The notes below the pieces were generated by a model. That model did no database searches, had not been told where the DNA came from, and saw nothing but the letters and a program-made list of their open reading frames with translations. Below, piece by piece: positions 43,483 through 52,645 of a stretch of 64,000 nt of DNA. The position numbers and the translations under genes were made by a program. This stretch comes from Pseudomonas fluorescens (GTDB lineage Bacteria; Pseudomonadota; Gammaproteobacteria; Pseudomonadales; Pseudomonadaceae), in the NCBI RefSeq assembly GCF_003732425.1, contig NZ_MOBX01000016.1, positions 310,001-374,000 on the forward strand. The letters run 5' to 3'. Position 1 is the stretch's first letter. Every line of letters starts with the position of its first letter.

Positions 43483-44811
43483 TTACAGGAAGCTGTAGGT
43501 GTAGTTGAAGATCAGGCGGGTCTGATCCTGATCGGCAATATTGATTTCGCTGCCGCGATAAACACCATTGCGCAATGTCACACCAAAACCTTTGAGAGCA
43601 CCCTGTTGAACGGTGTAATCAATCCGCATGTCTCGTTCCCACTCGGACATATCGCTACCGGTGCCATTCGTTGCCTTGATGTTGTCACCATGCAGGTAAG
43701 CGATAGAGGCTTTGAGACCCGGTACACCCAGCCCTGCGAAGTCATAGGAATACTGACCGAAAGTGGTGTTTTCACCCGCTCGGACGAAACCGTTAATCAT
43801 GGAGTCAGTGAACAGATAGAAACTGGCACCGCCGGCACCTTCAGGGCGACCGTTGCCATCGACCACGTTGCCTTGGTTCAGGTAGACGAAGCCACCGTCA
43901 TCGTTGACGCGTTGATGGCCGAGCAAGAAGGCGTTGCCACCCAAGGTGTACGTGAACATGGCGCTCCAGGTCTTGTTATCGACCTCGCCCGGGTTCTTGG
44001 CATAACCACCGTTGTTATTGAAGCGGTAGCCTGCGTCCCCGTTTTTGCCATCGGAACTGCTGTCGAAATAGCGGATATCGGTCTTGAACGACTGGTTGGT
44101 GCCGATCGGAAGCACGTGTACCAGGCCAAAGAAGTTCTGCTTGTAATAATCCTGCAGGTTCGAATGGTAGTACTGCAGGGTCAGGTCTTTGGTGACTTTC
44201 CAGTCAGCACCGGCATAGCGGAACTGGTTACTGTCCTCGGTACCACCCGCTACCGCCAGGCCAGTGCTGTTTGTCGAGGCGCGACCCACAGCGTGCTCGA
44301 GCTGACCAGCATTGAAGGTGACGTTGTCGATTTCCTTGGAGGTGATCGTGCCACCCTCGAAGGTTTGAGGCAGCAGACGGCTATCGTTAGCAACCAGAAT
44401 CGGCAAGCTAGGTTGCAGAGCGCCACCCAGGTGAGCTTCGGTCTTGGACAGACGTGCCTTGACGTTACCCGCTACGCGGCTCCAGGACTGCGTTGCTGAA
44501 CCGTCGGAATCACTTGGGCTAAACGAGTTATTGTCTGGGTGATGCCCACGGCCACCATCCAGGTGAATGCCGCTGAGCGCCTGCACATCAAGACCAAAAC
44601 CGACGGTACCTTGAGTGAAACCGGACAGGTAATCAAACTTGAAGCCCTGCGCGGCTTCTTTCTGATCTGCGCCGCCATCACGGTTGTCGTTGTTGAAATA
44701 CATGGTGCGGGAACTGATAGAAGCCTTGCTGTCTTCGATGAAACCCGCGGCACCTGCCTGCTGCGCCAATACCCCAAAGGCCACAGCCACGGCCAAGGTG
44801 GACTTATTCAT
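43483..44811 (-). CDS. OprD-family outer-membrane porin (copy 2)
   Basis: The 442-residue precursor begins with a near-twin of the copy 1 signal (MNKSTLAVAVAFGVLAQQAGA), then GFIEDSKASISSRTMYFNNDNRDG and a barrel ending FNYTYSFL. The loops differ clearly from copy 1, so the pair probably differ in substrate. The plug-like loop 3 and Arg-rich ladder of OprD cannot be confirmed by eye. The leader has an AACAAGAA motif near its ribosome site, suggesting carbon catabolite control. Confidence 0.92.
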   Translation of the reverse strand: MNKSTLAVAVAFGVLAQQAGAAGFIEDSKASISSRTMYFNNDNRDGGADQKEAAQGFKFDYLSGFTQGTVGFGLDVQALSGIHLDGGRGHHPDNNSFSPSDSDGSATQSWSRVAGNVKARLSKTEAHLGGALQPSLPILVANDSRLLPQTFEGGTITSKEIDNVTFNAGQLEHAVGRASTNSTGLAVAGGTEDSNQFRYAGADWKVTKDLTLQYYHSNLQDYYKQNFFGLVHVLPIGTNQSFKTDIRYFDSSSDGKNGDAGYRFNNNGGYAKNPGEVDNKTWSAMFTYTLGGNAFLLGHQRVNDDGGFVYLNQGNVVDGNGRPEGAGGASFYLFTDSMINGFVRAGENTTFGQYSYDFAGLGVPGLKASIAYLHGDNIKATNGTGSDMSEWERDMRIDYTVQQGALKGFGVTLRNGVYRGSEINIADQDQTRLIFNYTYSFL

Positions 44812-44834
44812 TGTTAAGCTCCTCTCGTTTCTAA

Positions 44835-44842
44835 TTCTTGTT
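44835..44842 (-). promoter_or_regulatory. Hfq/Crc-like A-rich motif before OprD copy 2
   Basis: Minus-strand AACAAGAA fits AANAANAA exactly. It lies about 24 bases upstream of the ATG at 44811 and a little upstream of the GAGAGGAG ribosome site. Confidence 0.42.
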
Positions 44843-44969
44843 GACCTGGCCCGGATCGATGCCCGGGTTCCAAAGGTTAGCGATTAGCGCCAGAGCGTGA
44901 CCCACAAGTCAATCGTAACTTTGTGTGTCTACGACCATAGTCTAATCAGCGGTTTTTGGTCCCTGCAGG

Positions 44970-44988
44970 TTCATGAGTTCGTCATGAA
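44970..44988. promoter_or_regulatory. Perfect dyad TTCATGA-GTTCG-TCATGAA
   Basis: Seven-base arms around five bases, 160 bp upstream of OprD copy 2, look like an operator for a dimeric regulator. The whole 572-bp stretch 44812-45383 has no gene. Confidence 0.45.
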
Positions 44989-45128
44989 TCTGAAAAGAAT
45001 GGACACCTTCTTTTCTAATACCCTTTAGGAATTTAAGCCCTGTATTTGCACGCTCTGGTACTCCCCACTACAACGCGCGGATTAATTCCTGAAGAGTATT
45101 AAGCTGCCCTGTCTGAACGGATTTGCCC

Positions 45129-45152
45129 TGAAACAATCCTGTAACAGTTTCA
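45129..45152. promoter_or_regulatory. Inverted repeat TGAAAC-N12-GTTTCA
   Basis: Six-base perfect arms in the same non-coding stretch; TGTAACAGTTT here also recurs as TGTTACAGTTT near 45194. Possible regulator binding, but weak. Confidence 0.3.
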
Positions 45153-45383
45153 TCACCCCAGCAGCCAACCCAGCGCACTATCCGGATCAATTGTTACAGT
45201 TTGTGTGTCGGGAGAATTTTTTCACGCAAGGCGCAGCCGCCGTCCTTGCCGGAGAGCACCAAGTCATTTCAGCCGGGGATTTCAGCGGAGGGAATCAGAA
45301 GGAGAGGTTCAGAGTGGAATGCACAACAGGTGCAGCAATGTGGGGACTTTTTAGCCTGCCCCCACTCGCCACACCCTGATGAA

Positions 45384-46685
45384 TCAAAGGGTCTTTTCGA
45401 AGATCTTCGAATTACGCTGAAAGTTGTACAGCGAAGCCCGCGCCGCTGGCAGGCGTTCAACGCTGCTCGGCTCGAAACCGCGCTCGCGGAACCAGTGCGC
45501 GGTACGGGTGGTGAGGACGAACAGCGTCTTCAAACCCTGCGCCCGCGCACGGGTTTCAATGCGCTCCAGCAGTTCATCGCCGCGACCGCCGTGGCGGTAC
45601 TCCGGATTCACCGCCAGGCATGCCAGCTCACCGGCGTCGGAATCGGCAATCTGATACAGCGCCGCACAGGCGATGATCATGCCTTCACGCTCGACCACGC
45701 TGAACTGCTCGATCTCACGCTCCAGTACTTCGCGCGAGCGACGCACCAGAATCCCCTGCTCTTCCAGCGGACTGATCAGGTCGAGCAAGCCGCCAACGTC
45801 TTCAATCGCCGCCTCGCGGACCAGTTCGAATTGCTCTTGGGCGACCAGCGTACCGCCACCGTCACGGGTGAACAGTTCGGTCAGCAGTGCGCCATCCTCG
45901 ACGTAACTGACGATGTGGCTGCGCGCCACACCGCCTCGGCAGGCTTCGGCGGCGGCATCGAGCAGTTCCGCCTGATAATTGCTGCTGCCCAGACGCTGCA
46001 AATGCGCCGGTACTTGCTGTGGACGCAACTCGCGCACCAGTTTGCCGTTCTCGTCGATCAGACCGAGGTCAGCCCCAAACAGCAGCAGTTTGTCCGCGCC
46101 CAGGTCGATGGCAGCGCGGGTGGCGACGTCTTCGCAGGCGAGGTTGAAGATTTCACCGGTCGGCGAGTAACCCAACGGCGACAGCAGAACGATCGAACGC
46201 TCGTCGAGCAGGCGATTGATGCCCTTGCGGTCGACCCGGCGCACTTCGCCGGTGTGGTGATAGTCGACACCTTCGAGCACGCCAATCGGCCGCGCGGTAA
46301 CAAGGTTGCCGCTGGCCACGCGCAGACGCGAGCCCTGCATCGGCGACGACGCCATGTCCATCGACAAACGCGCTTCGATGGCGATGCGCAATTGGCCGAC
46401 CGCATCGATCACACATTCCAGAGTTGCGGCATCGGTGATGCGCATGCCGTGGTGGTAATGCGGGGTCAGGCCACGGGCGGCGAGACGGGTTTCAATCTGC
46501 GGGCGCGAACCGTGCACCAGCACCAGGCGCACGCCGAGGCTGTGCAGCAGGACGATGTCGTGGACGATGTTGCCGAAATTCGGATGCTCCACGCCGTCGC
46601 CGGGCAGCATGACGACGAAGGTGCAGTCGCGGTGGGCATTGATGTAGGGGGACGCGTGACGAAGCCAATTGACGTATTCGGGCAT
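45384..46685 (-). CDS. argA: Amino-acid N-acetyltransferase (N-acetylglutamate synthase)
   Basis: The 433-residue enzyme makes N-acetylglutamate from glutamate and acetyl-CoA, the first arginine-pathway step. An amino-acid-kinase-like domain fills about residues 1-290 (VVMLPGDGVEHPNFGNIVHDI, LVLVHGSRPQIETRL) and a GNAT domain follows (about 295-433, with EYRHGGRGDELLERIE for acetyl-CoA). The order is that of the classical feedback-inhibited enzyme. argE lies upstream on the same strand. Confidence 0.96.
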   Translation of the reverse strand: MPEYVNWLRHASPYINAHRDCTFVVMLPGDGVEHPNFGNIVHDIVLLHSLGVRLVLVHGSRPQIETRLAARGLTPHYHHGMRITDAATLECVIDAVGQLRIAIEARLSMDMASSPMQGSRLRVASGNLVTARPIGVLEGVDYHHTGEVRRVDRKGINRLLDERSIVLLSPLGYSPTGEIFNLACEDVATRAAIDLGADKLLLFGADLGLIDENGKLVRELRPQQVPAHLQRLGSSNYQAELLDAAAEACRGGVARSHIVSYVEDGALLTELFTRDGGGTLVAQEQFELVREAAIEDVGGLLDLISPLEEQGILVRRSREVLEREIEQFSVVEREGMIIACAALYQIADSDAGELACLAVNPEYRHGGRGDELLERIETRARAQGLKTLFVLTTRTAHWFRERGFEPSSVERLPAARASLYNFQRNSKIFEKTL

Positions 46686-46835
46686 GAACCTGGGCCTGTA
46701 ATAAATAGCAGCCGAAAAAGGAGCGAAACGGAAAACGCACAGCGGGCTGATGGTTATCGTCGGAACAGGCTTGGCGACACGCGCGCTCTCCTCATGAATA
46801 CGGGTTGGATTTCCACTAATTTAACGACTTGCCCT

Positions 46836-46932
46836 GTAGGAGCTGCCGCAGGCTGCGATCTTTTGACTTTGTTTTTAAAAGACAAGATCAAAAGATCGTC
46901 CGATCGCGGCCCGAGCCTTCGGCAGCTCCTAC
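46836..46932. repeat. Long palindrome, GTAGGAGCTGCCGCAGGCTG family
   Basis: This relative of the 15604 element has a right arm split by a TCCGATCGCGGCCCGA-like insertion, which breaks the perfect pairing. It lies between argE and argA. Confidence 0.8.
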
Positions 46933-46943
46933 AAGAGATGCGT

Positions 46944-48089
46944 TCAATTCTTCAGGCAGTAATGTTCAATCAGTTGCCGTAATAGATGCACGGTAGGCTG
47001 CAAACGTGACATTTCAAGGTACTCGCCGGGCTGATGCGCACAGGCAATGTCGCCGGGGCCGAGCACGATGGTTTCGCAGCCAAGGCGCTGAAGATAAGGC
47101 GCTTCGGTGCCGAACGCTACTGCTTCGGCGCTGTGACCGGTGAGTTTTTCGGCGATGCGCACCAATTCGGCGTCTTCGGCCTGCTCGAACGACGGCACTT
47201 CCGGGAACAAAGGCTTGTAGTCGATCTTCACTTGGTGGCGTTCGGCGACCGGGTTGAGTTTGCGCAGAATCTCCGCGCGCAGGACTTTCGGGTCCATGCC
47301 CGGCAGCGGCCGCAGATCGAATTCCAGCGAACACTGACCGCAGATGCGGTTGGGATTATCGCCGCCATGGATACAGCCGAAGTTCATCGTCGGTTGCGGC
47401 ACGCTGAACTGCGGATTGTTGAATTCACGCTGCCATAGCAGACGCAGGCCGCGCAGTTCGCCGATCGCATCGTGCATGGCTTCGAGGGCGCTATGGCCCA
47501 GGCGCGGATCCGACGAATGGCCGCTCTGCCCGAGAATGTCGATGCGCTCCATCATGATGCCCTTGTGCATGCGGATCGGCTTGAGCCCGGTCGGCTCGCC
47601 GATCACCGCCGCACGGCCGATTGGACGCCCGGCCTCGGCCAACGCTCGGGCTCCGGACATCGAGCTTTCTTCATCGCAGGTGGCGAGGATCAGCAACGGC
47701 TGCTTGAACGGTTGATCGAGCAGTGGTTGCACTGCCTCGATGATCAGGGCGAAAAAGCCCTTCATGTCGCAACTGCCCAGACCGACCCAACGGCCATCGA
47801 CTTCAGTCAGCTTGAGCGGATCGGTCTGCCACAACGCATCGTCGTACGGCACCGTGTCGCTGTGCCCGGCCAGCACCAGCCCGCCGGGGCCACTGCCGAA
47901 GCTGGCGAGCAGATTGAACTTGCCCGGGCTGACCTGCTGGATATCGCAGTTGAAACCCAGATCACCCAGCCAACCGGCGAGCAAATCGATCACCGCGCGG
48001 TTGGACTGATCGAGGTTCGGTTGGGTGCAGCTGACCGATGGCGCGGCGATCAGCGCAGCGAACTGGTCTTGCATGGACGGCAAAGGCAT
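46944..48089 (-). CDS. argE: Acetylornithine deacetylase
   Basis: ArgE removes acetate from N-acetylornithine to give ornithine. I start at ATG 48089 (MPLPSMQDQFAALI), giving 381 residues; the open frame extends far upstream without family likeness. M20 metallopeptidase motifs are present: LAGHSDTVP (metal His and Asp), GSCDMKGFFALIIEA, and CDEESSMSGARAL (catalytic Glu). It is upstream of argA on the same strand. Pseudomonads can also recycle acetyl groups by ArgJ, so ArgE may be accessory. Confidence 0.92.
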   Translation of the reverse strand: MPLPSMQDQFAALIAAPSVSCTQPNLDQSNRAVIDLLAGWLGDLGFNCDIQQVSPGKFNLLASFGSGPGGLVLAGHSDTVPYDDALWQTDPLKLTEVDGRWVGLGSCDMKGFFALIIEAVQPLLDQPFKQPLLILATCDEESSMSGARALAEAGRPIGRAAVIGEPTGLKPIRMHKGIMMERIDILGQSGHSSDPRLGHSALEAMHDAIGELRGLRLLWQREFNNPQFSVPQPTMNFGCIHGGDNPNRICGQCSLEFDLRPLPGMDPKVLRAEILRKLNPVAERHQVKIDYKPLFPEVPSFEQAEDAELVRIAEKLTGHSAEAVAFGTEAPYLQRLGCETIVLGPGDIACAHQPGEYLEMSRLQPTVHLLRQLIEHYCLKN

Positions 48090-48245
48090 CGCTGACTCCC
48101 AACTCCCGAATTGAAGTCCATCATAGAACCATCCGGCGCTCGGAATAAACCGCCGCAGGGCGTAGGAAGTTTGAGTCCTGTACACTGCACGGCCTTGGCA
48201 GCCACATATTCCCCGGCTGCGCTCCCGATCCTGGATTTTCCGGCC

Positions 48246-49616
48246 ATGCAGAAAGAAACAGAAATCAAACTCCGCGTCAGCCGCGAAACCCTCGCCGCCC
48301 TGCGCGAGCACCCGCTACTGAAAAAACGCAACAAAAGTGGCTGGGAACGCCGTGAGTTGATGAACCAGTACTTCGACACCCCCGAGCGCGATCTGGCCCA
48401 GGCCAAAGTCGCCCTGCGCCTGCGCAAGGACGGTGACGAAGTGATTCAGACCCTCAAGACCCGTGGCCAGAGCGTTGCCGGTCTGTCCGAACGCAATGAA
48501 TACGACTGGAAGTTGCCGAAAGCCAAGCTCGACGTGAAAAAACTCGACGGCGAATGCTGGCCCAAGTCACTGGCCGAGCTGGACAAGAAAACCCTGAAGC
48601 CGATCTTCACCACTGATTTCGTCCGCGAGCGCGCCGAAATCGCCTGGGGCCGTGGCAAGACCAAAGTGGTCATCGAAGCCGCGCTGGATCTCGGTCACGT
48701 GGTAGTCGGCAAGCAGAAAGAAGAAATCTGCGAACTGGAACTCGAGCTGCGCGAAGGTGAGCCTGCCGCGCTGCTGGAACTGGCTGCCGAGCTGGCCGAA
48801 ACCCTGGCATTGATGCCGTGTGACATCAGCAAGGCTGAGCGCGGCTATCGTCTATACGACGCCAACAGCTACTCGCTAAGCCTGCCGGCAGCGGAGCTGA
48901 CCCCGGAAACCCAACTCGACGACGCCTTCGCCGCACTGAGCTGGCACTTGCTTGGCAGCAGCCAGCGTCTGGCTGAACAGTACCGTTTCAACGGCCACTG
49001 GCGCCTGTTGCTCGACTGGGTCGAAAACCTCGCGGAAATGCGCGCCCTGCTCAGCAGCCTCGGCCAGGCCGCACCGCGTCAGTCGACCCACAACTTGCGC
49101 GTCGCGCTGGATGCGTTGCTGGAAGACTGGCGTCCGCTGGTGCAGGCCGGTATCGAAGATGAGGACGTACGCAAGGCTGCGCCGGAGCAGTTCCTCGAAG
49201 AACTCGAAGACCCGCGCTGGGGCCTGTTCTCGCTGAGCACGTCGCGCTGGCTGCTGGCTCGCACCTGGACCGCCGACCGCAACGTTCGCGGCAACCGTCA
49301 GGGTGGCGCACAGTTGCACAGCTGGTTGCCACGCCTGTTGGGCGAAGAAGCCACGGCTCTGCAACTGCAACGTTATCAGCAGCAGCCGGAAGATCTGGCT
49401 GAGCAACTGCCGCGTATCGAGCGCATTCAGGTCTGGCTGCACCACGCGCGCAACGTGCTGGAAATCCCGGAAATGGATCGTCTGTACGGCGAGCTGAACA
49501 AGTTGGCGCAACTGGCCAACGAGCCGACCATTACTGACGAACTGCTCGATGCACGCAAGCAGCAGGCGATTGCGGTTTACCAGAATCGCGCGTGGAAAAT
49601 GCTCCTGCGCATGTAA
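48246..49616 (+). CDS. CYTH-CHAD domain protein (inorganic triphosphatase type)
   Basis: The 456-residue protein (ATG 48246) starts with a CYTH tunnel domain: MQKETEIKLRV carries the ExExK metal/triphosphate signature, with KVALRLRKDGDEVIQTLKTRGQ and ELELELREGE following to about residue 200. The C-terminal CHAD domain (about 215-456) shows the conserved basic/His helices such as RQSTHNLRVALDALLEDWRPL. E. coli YgiF of the same plan hydrolyses tripolyphosphate; CHAD binds polyphosphate. It is divergent from argE. Polyphosphate granule association is likely by family. Confidence 0.9.
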   Translation: MQKETEIKLRVSRETLAALREHPLLKKRNKSGWERRELMNQYFDTPERDLAQAKVALRLRKDGDEVIQTLKTRGQSVAGLSERNEYDWKLPKAKLDVKKLDGECWPKSLAELDKKTLKPIFTTDFVRERAEIAWGRGKTKVVIEAALDLGHVVVGKQKEEICELELELREGEPAALLELAAELAETLALMPCDISKAERGYRLYDANSYSLSLPAAELTPETQLDDAFAALSWHLLGSSQRLAEQYRFNGHWRLLLDWVENLAEMRALLSSLGQAAPRQSTHNLRVALDALLEDWRPLVQAGIEDEDVRKAAPEQFLEELEDPRWGLFSLSTSRWLLARTWTADRNVRGNRQGGAQLHSWLPRLLGEEATALQLQRYQQQPEDLAEQLPRIERIQVWLHHARNVLEIPEMDRLYGELNKLAQLANEPTITDELLDARKQQAIAVYQNRAWKMLLRM

Positions 49617-49637
49617 TGCTCAGTAACACCTGAACAC

Positions 49638-49746
49638 TGTGGCGAGGGAGCTTGCTCCCGCTGGAGGCCGAAGGACTCCCAACTCCTGCGATTGCAGATT
49701 TTGGGGGCCGCTTCGCAGCCCGGCGGGAGCAAGCTCCCTCGCCACA
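49638..49746. repeat. REP doublet, GTGGCGAGGGAGCTTGCTCCCGC family
   Basis: Arms CTGTGGCGAGGGAGCTTGCT and GAGCAAGCTCCCTCGCCACA are inverted between convergent genes. Confidence 0.9.
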
Positions 49747-49759
49747 AAGGCCGCCAGCA

Positions 49760-50224
49760 CTAGACAGGCAGGCTGGTGGTGGACTTGATTTCGGAAAGCG
49801 CCACAATCGAATTCACTTCCTGAATCCCCGGCACCAGCGACAGCTTCTCAAAGAAGAACCGCTCATACGCCTCGATGTCCGCCGCGACAATCCGCAACAA
49901 AAAATCCACCGCGCCCATCAGCACATAACACTCGAGCACTTCCGGAAAGCCGCGAATCGCCTCGGTAAACTCGGTGAAGTTCGAACGCCCGTGGGCGTTG
50001 AGTTTGATCTCGGCAAAGATCTGCGTGTTCAGGCCGATCTTCTTGCGATCGAGCAAGGTCACCTGGCCACGAATGATCCCCTCCTCCTTCATCCGCTGAA
50101 TCCGCCGCCAGCATGGCGATTGCGACAGACCGACCTGCTCGGCGATCTGTGCGCTCGACAGTGAGGCGTCCTCTTGCAGGAGGGCGAGAATCTTGCGGTC
50201 GTAGCCGTCCAGCTCACTGTGCAT
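49760..50224 (-). CDS. Lrp/AsnC-family transcriptional regulator
   Basis: The 154-residue regulator has an N-terminal HTH (LDGYDRKILALLQEDASLSSAQIAEQVGLSQSPCWRRIQRM, about residues 5-46) and a RAM/ACT-like effector domain (about 65-150; VLECYVLMGAVDFLLRIVA is the amino-acid pocket strand). It is longer at the core than many Lrp types but normal overall. It is divergent, with 126 bp between starts, from a small gene whose product looks like an IlvM-type ACT domain; regulation of that gene is likely. Confidence 0.93.
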   Translation of the reverse strand: MHSELDGYDRKILALLQEDASLSSAQIAEQVGLSQSPCWRRIQRMKEEGIIRGQVTLLDRKKIGLNTQIFAEIKLNAHGRSNFTEFTEAIRGFPEVLECYVLMGAVDFLLRIVAADIEAYERFFFEKLSLVPGIQEVNSIVALSEIKSTTSLPV

Positions 50225-50350
50225 AGAAAAACCTCTAATCGAAGATCATGCGAATTAATCCATTCGATCAATCGCCAATAACGTCGATCATAGCCAAGAA
50301 ATACCCGCCACCGAATGTAAAAATTCCTCCAGAAATTTTGGAGACTCGCC

Positions 50351-50689
50351 ATGCCACACCTCGAAGCCGTCACCTCCCCGCCAACCCGCGCCGATGTCTG
50401 GAATGTCAGCAACGCTCATTGCCTGGCGCAATATCAGATTCTCGCCGAGGCCGAGCCGGATCTGCTGGTGCGGGTGCTCAACCTGTTCGCGCTGCAGTTC
50501 CTCACGCCCGAGCAGGTCAACGTGCAGCGCATGGATGATCTGTTGTCGATCGACCTGGTCATGGGCGGCCTGAGCTGGCATCGCGCGCAAGTGATCGCGG
50601 AAAAACTTCGTAACCTGATCAGCGTCTGTTCGGTGAACCTGCAAAACGCCGAAAGTACTTGGGACGCGCCGGCACAAGCCGCTGGCTGA
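50351..50689 (+). CDS. Small ACT-like protein of unknown role
   Basis: The 112-residue protein is not recognised as a named family. Its centre (about residues 27-100: YQILAEAEPDLLVRVLNLFAL, VNVQRMDDLLSIDLVMGGL, AQVIAEKLRNLISVCSVNL) follows the strand-helix-strand-strand-helix-strand pattern of ACT domains and resembles the small acetolactate-synthase subunit IlvM in spacing. It lacks a large-subunit gene partner. Divergence from an Lrp-type gene favours an amino-acid-linked function. Stand-alone ACT sensing is inference. Confidence 0.6.
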   Translation: MPHLEAVTSPPTRADVWNVSNAHCLAQYQILAEAEPDLLVRVLNLFALQFLTPEQVNVQRMDDLLSIDLVMGGLSWHRAQVIAEKLRNLISVCSVNLQNAESTWDAPAQAAG

Positions 50690-50781
50690 CAAATCCGGCA
50701 ACGGCTTCGTCGGGTAGTGGCCCAACGGTCTGCGGGGCCGCGACTATCCTTTTGCGCACTGTCGCTCAAAAGGAAGCCCGC

Positions 50782-52566
50782 ATGTCCGTTCAACTTGCCA
50801 CTCAGGACCGCTGGCTGGAACTCAACGAGGTGCTGCGTGAACTGGTCGCCCAAGGCTTTATCGGCCAGGATGCGGCCGAGCAGGCGCTGAATGCCCGTCG
50901 CCGTCACGCGGCCCACGCCCAGATGCATCCGCTGGAGTTCATCGCCAGTCAGCAACTCGACGACCTCAGTCGTCCAGGCAAACACCTCGACCTGGAAAGC
51001 CTGACCCTGTGGCTGGCGCAGCAGGCCGGCCAGCCGTACCTGCGCATCGACCCGTTAAAGATCAACGTCGCCGCGATCACGCCGTTGATGTCTTACGCCT
51101 TCGCGCAACGGCACAAGATTCTCGCCGTGGCGGTCGATCGCGACTCGGTCACCGTGGCCAGTGCCCAGCCTTATGTCACTGGCTGGGAAGCCGATCTCAC
51201 CCACGTATTGAAGCTGCCGATCAAACGGGTGGTGGCCAACCCGACGGATATCCAGCGCTTCAGCGTCGAGTTCTTCCGCCTGGCCAAATCGGTCAGTGGC
51301 GCCAGCAATGCCGATGCCCAGAGCGGCAACCTCGGCAACTTCGAACAACTGCTCAACCTCGGCGCCAGCGATCAGGAACCGGACGCCAACGATGCGCACA
51401 TCGTCAACATCGTCGACTGGCTGTTCCAGTACGCCTTCCAGCAGCGCGCCAGTGATATCCACATCGAGCCGCGTCGCGAACAAGGCACCGTGCGCTTTCG
51501 CATCGACGGCGTGCTGCATAACGTCTATCAATTCCCGCCGCAGGTAACCATGGCGATTGTCAGTCGCCTGAAAAGCCTTGGTCGCATGAACGTCGCCGAG
51601 AAGCGCAAACCCCAGGACGGCCGGGTCAAGACCAAGACCCCGGACGGCGGCGAAGTCGAGCTGCGGCTTTCAACGCTGCCCACCGCGTTCGGCGAAAAAA
51701 TGGTCATGCGGATTTTCGACCCGGAAGTGCTGCTCAAGGATTTCGACCAATTAGGCTTCAGCGCCGACGATTTGCGCCGCTGGCAGGACATGACCCGCCA
51801 GCCCAACGGCATCATTCTGGTCACCGGGCCGACCGGCTCGGGCAAGACCACCACGCTGTACACCACGCTGAAAAAACTGGCGACGCCTGAGGTCAACCTG
51901 TGCACCATCGAAGACCCGATCGAAATGGTCGAACCGGCGTTCAACCAGATGCAGGTGCAGCACAACATTGACCTGAGTTTCGCCGCCGGGGTGCGTGCGC
52001 TGATGCGGCAAGACCCGGACATCATCATGATCGGCGAGATCCGCGACCTGGAAACCGCTGAAATGGCGATACAAGCGGCGCTCACCGGGCACCTGGTGTT
52101 GTCGACCCTGCACACCAACGACGCCCCCAGCGCCATCAGCCGTCTGCTCGAACTCGGCGTGCCGCATTACCTGATCAAGGCCACCGTGCTCGGTGTCATG
52201 GCCCAGCGTCTGGTGCGCACGTTGTGCCCGCACTGCAAAGCACCGCTGACGCTGGCAGAGGAAGACTGGCAAACCCTGACCCGCCCGTGGCAAGCACCGC
52301 TGCCGGGCAACGCGCAACGTGCCATCGGTTGCGTGGAATGCCGCGACACCGGTTATCGCGGCCGCGCCGGGGTCTACGAGATCATGCAACTGAGCGACAG
52401 CCTCAAGGCGTTCATCACCCCGGACGCCGACCTCACGGCGATTCGTCGGCAGGCGTTCAAGGAAGGCATGCGCAGTTTACGTCTGTCCGGGGCACAGAAA
52501 GTCGCGGCGGGGCTGACGACCGTTGAGGAAGTGCTGCGAGTGACGCCGCAAAGCGAGCAGAAATGA
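50782..52566 (+). CDS. GspE/PulE-family secretion ATPase (orphan)
   Basis: The 594-residue protein (ATG 50782, AAAAGGA upstream) has an N-terminal MshEN/T2SSE_N-type region (about 60-170), then the ATPase: Walker A GPTGSGKTTT near residue 348, the Asp box CTIEDPIEM, Walker B DIIMIGEIRD near 412 and the His box LSTLHTNDAPSAIS. The zinc tetracysteine is CPHC...CVEC (about 478-520). Such ATPases power type II secretion or type IV pilus assembly. No gspC-O, pilC or prepilin gene is near, so its machine lies elsewhere or it moonlights. MshEN domains can bind c-di-GMP. Confidence 0.92.
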   Translation: MSVQLATQDRWLELNEVLRELVAQGFIGQDAAEQALNARRRHAAHAQMHPLEFIASQQLDDLSRPGKHLDLESLTLWLAQQAGQPYLRIDPLKINVAAITPLMSYAFAQRHKILAVAVDRDSVTVASAQPYVTGWEADLTHVLKLPIKRVVANPTDIQRFSVEFFRLAKSVSGASNADAQSGNLGNFEQLLNLGASDQEPDANDAHIVNIVDWLFQYAFQQRASDIHIEPRREQGTVRFRIDGVLHNVYQFPPQVTMAIVSRLKSLGRMNVAEKRKPQDGRVKTKTPDGGEVELRLSTLPTAFGEKMVMRIFDPEVLLKDFDQLGFSADDLRRWQDMTRQPNGIILVTGPTGSGKTTTLYTTLKKLATPEVNLCTIEDPIEMVEPAFNQMQVQHNIDLSFAAGVRALMRQDPDIIMIGEIRDLETAEMAIQAALTGHLVLSTLHTNDAPSAISRLLELGVPHYLIKATVLGVMAQRLVRTLCPHCKAPLTLAEEDWQTLTRPWQAPLPGNAQRAIGCVECRDTGYRGRAGVYEIMQLSDSLKAFITPDADLTAIRRQAFKEGMRSLRLSGAQKVAAGLTTVEEVLRVTPQSEQK

Positions 52567-52645
52567 GCAGATACGGGACGGCAGGGAACCGGATCGGGGA
52601 AGTAGCGATCCAAGGCCCTAGTTAACCCCCAGGAGTCATCACATC

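Noticed and set aside
41611..44499. A 962-codon plus-strand open frame opposite both OprD genes
   Set aside because: It is an antisense shadow of high-GC codon use, spans two real genes and their terminators, and the protein resembles nothing.
48090..48311. Upstream extension of argE to 48311
   Set aside because: The added 74 residues are unlike ArgE and run past the start of the divergent CYTH-CHAD gene.
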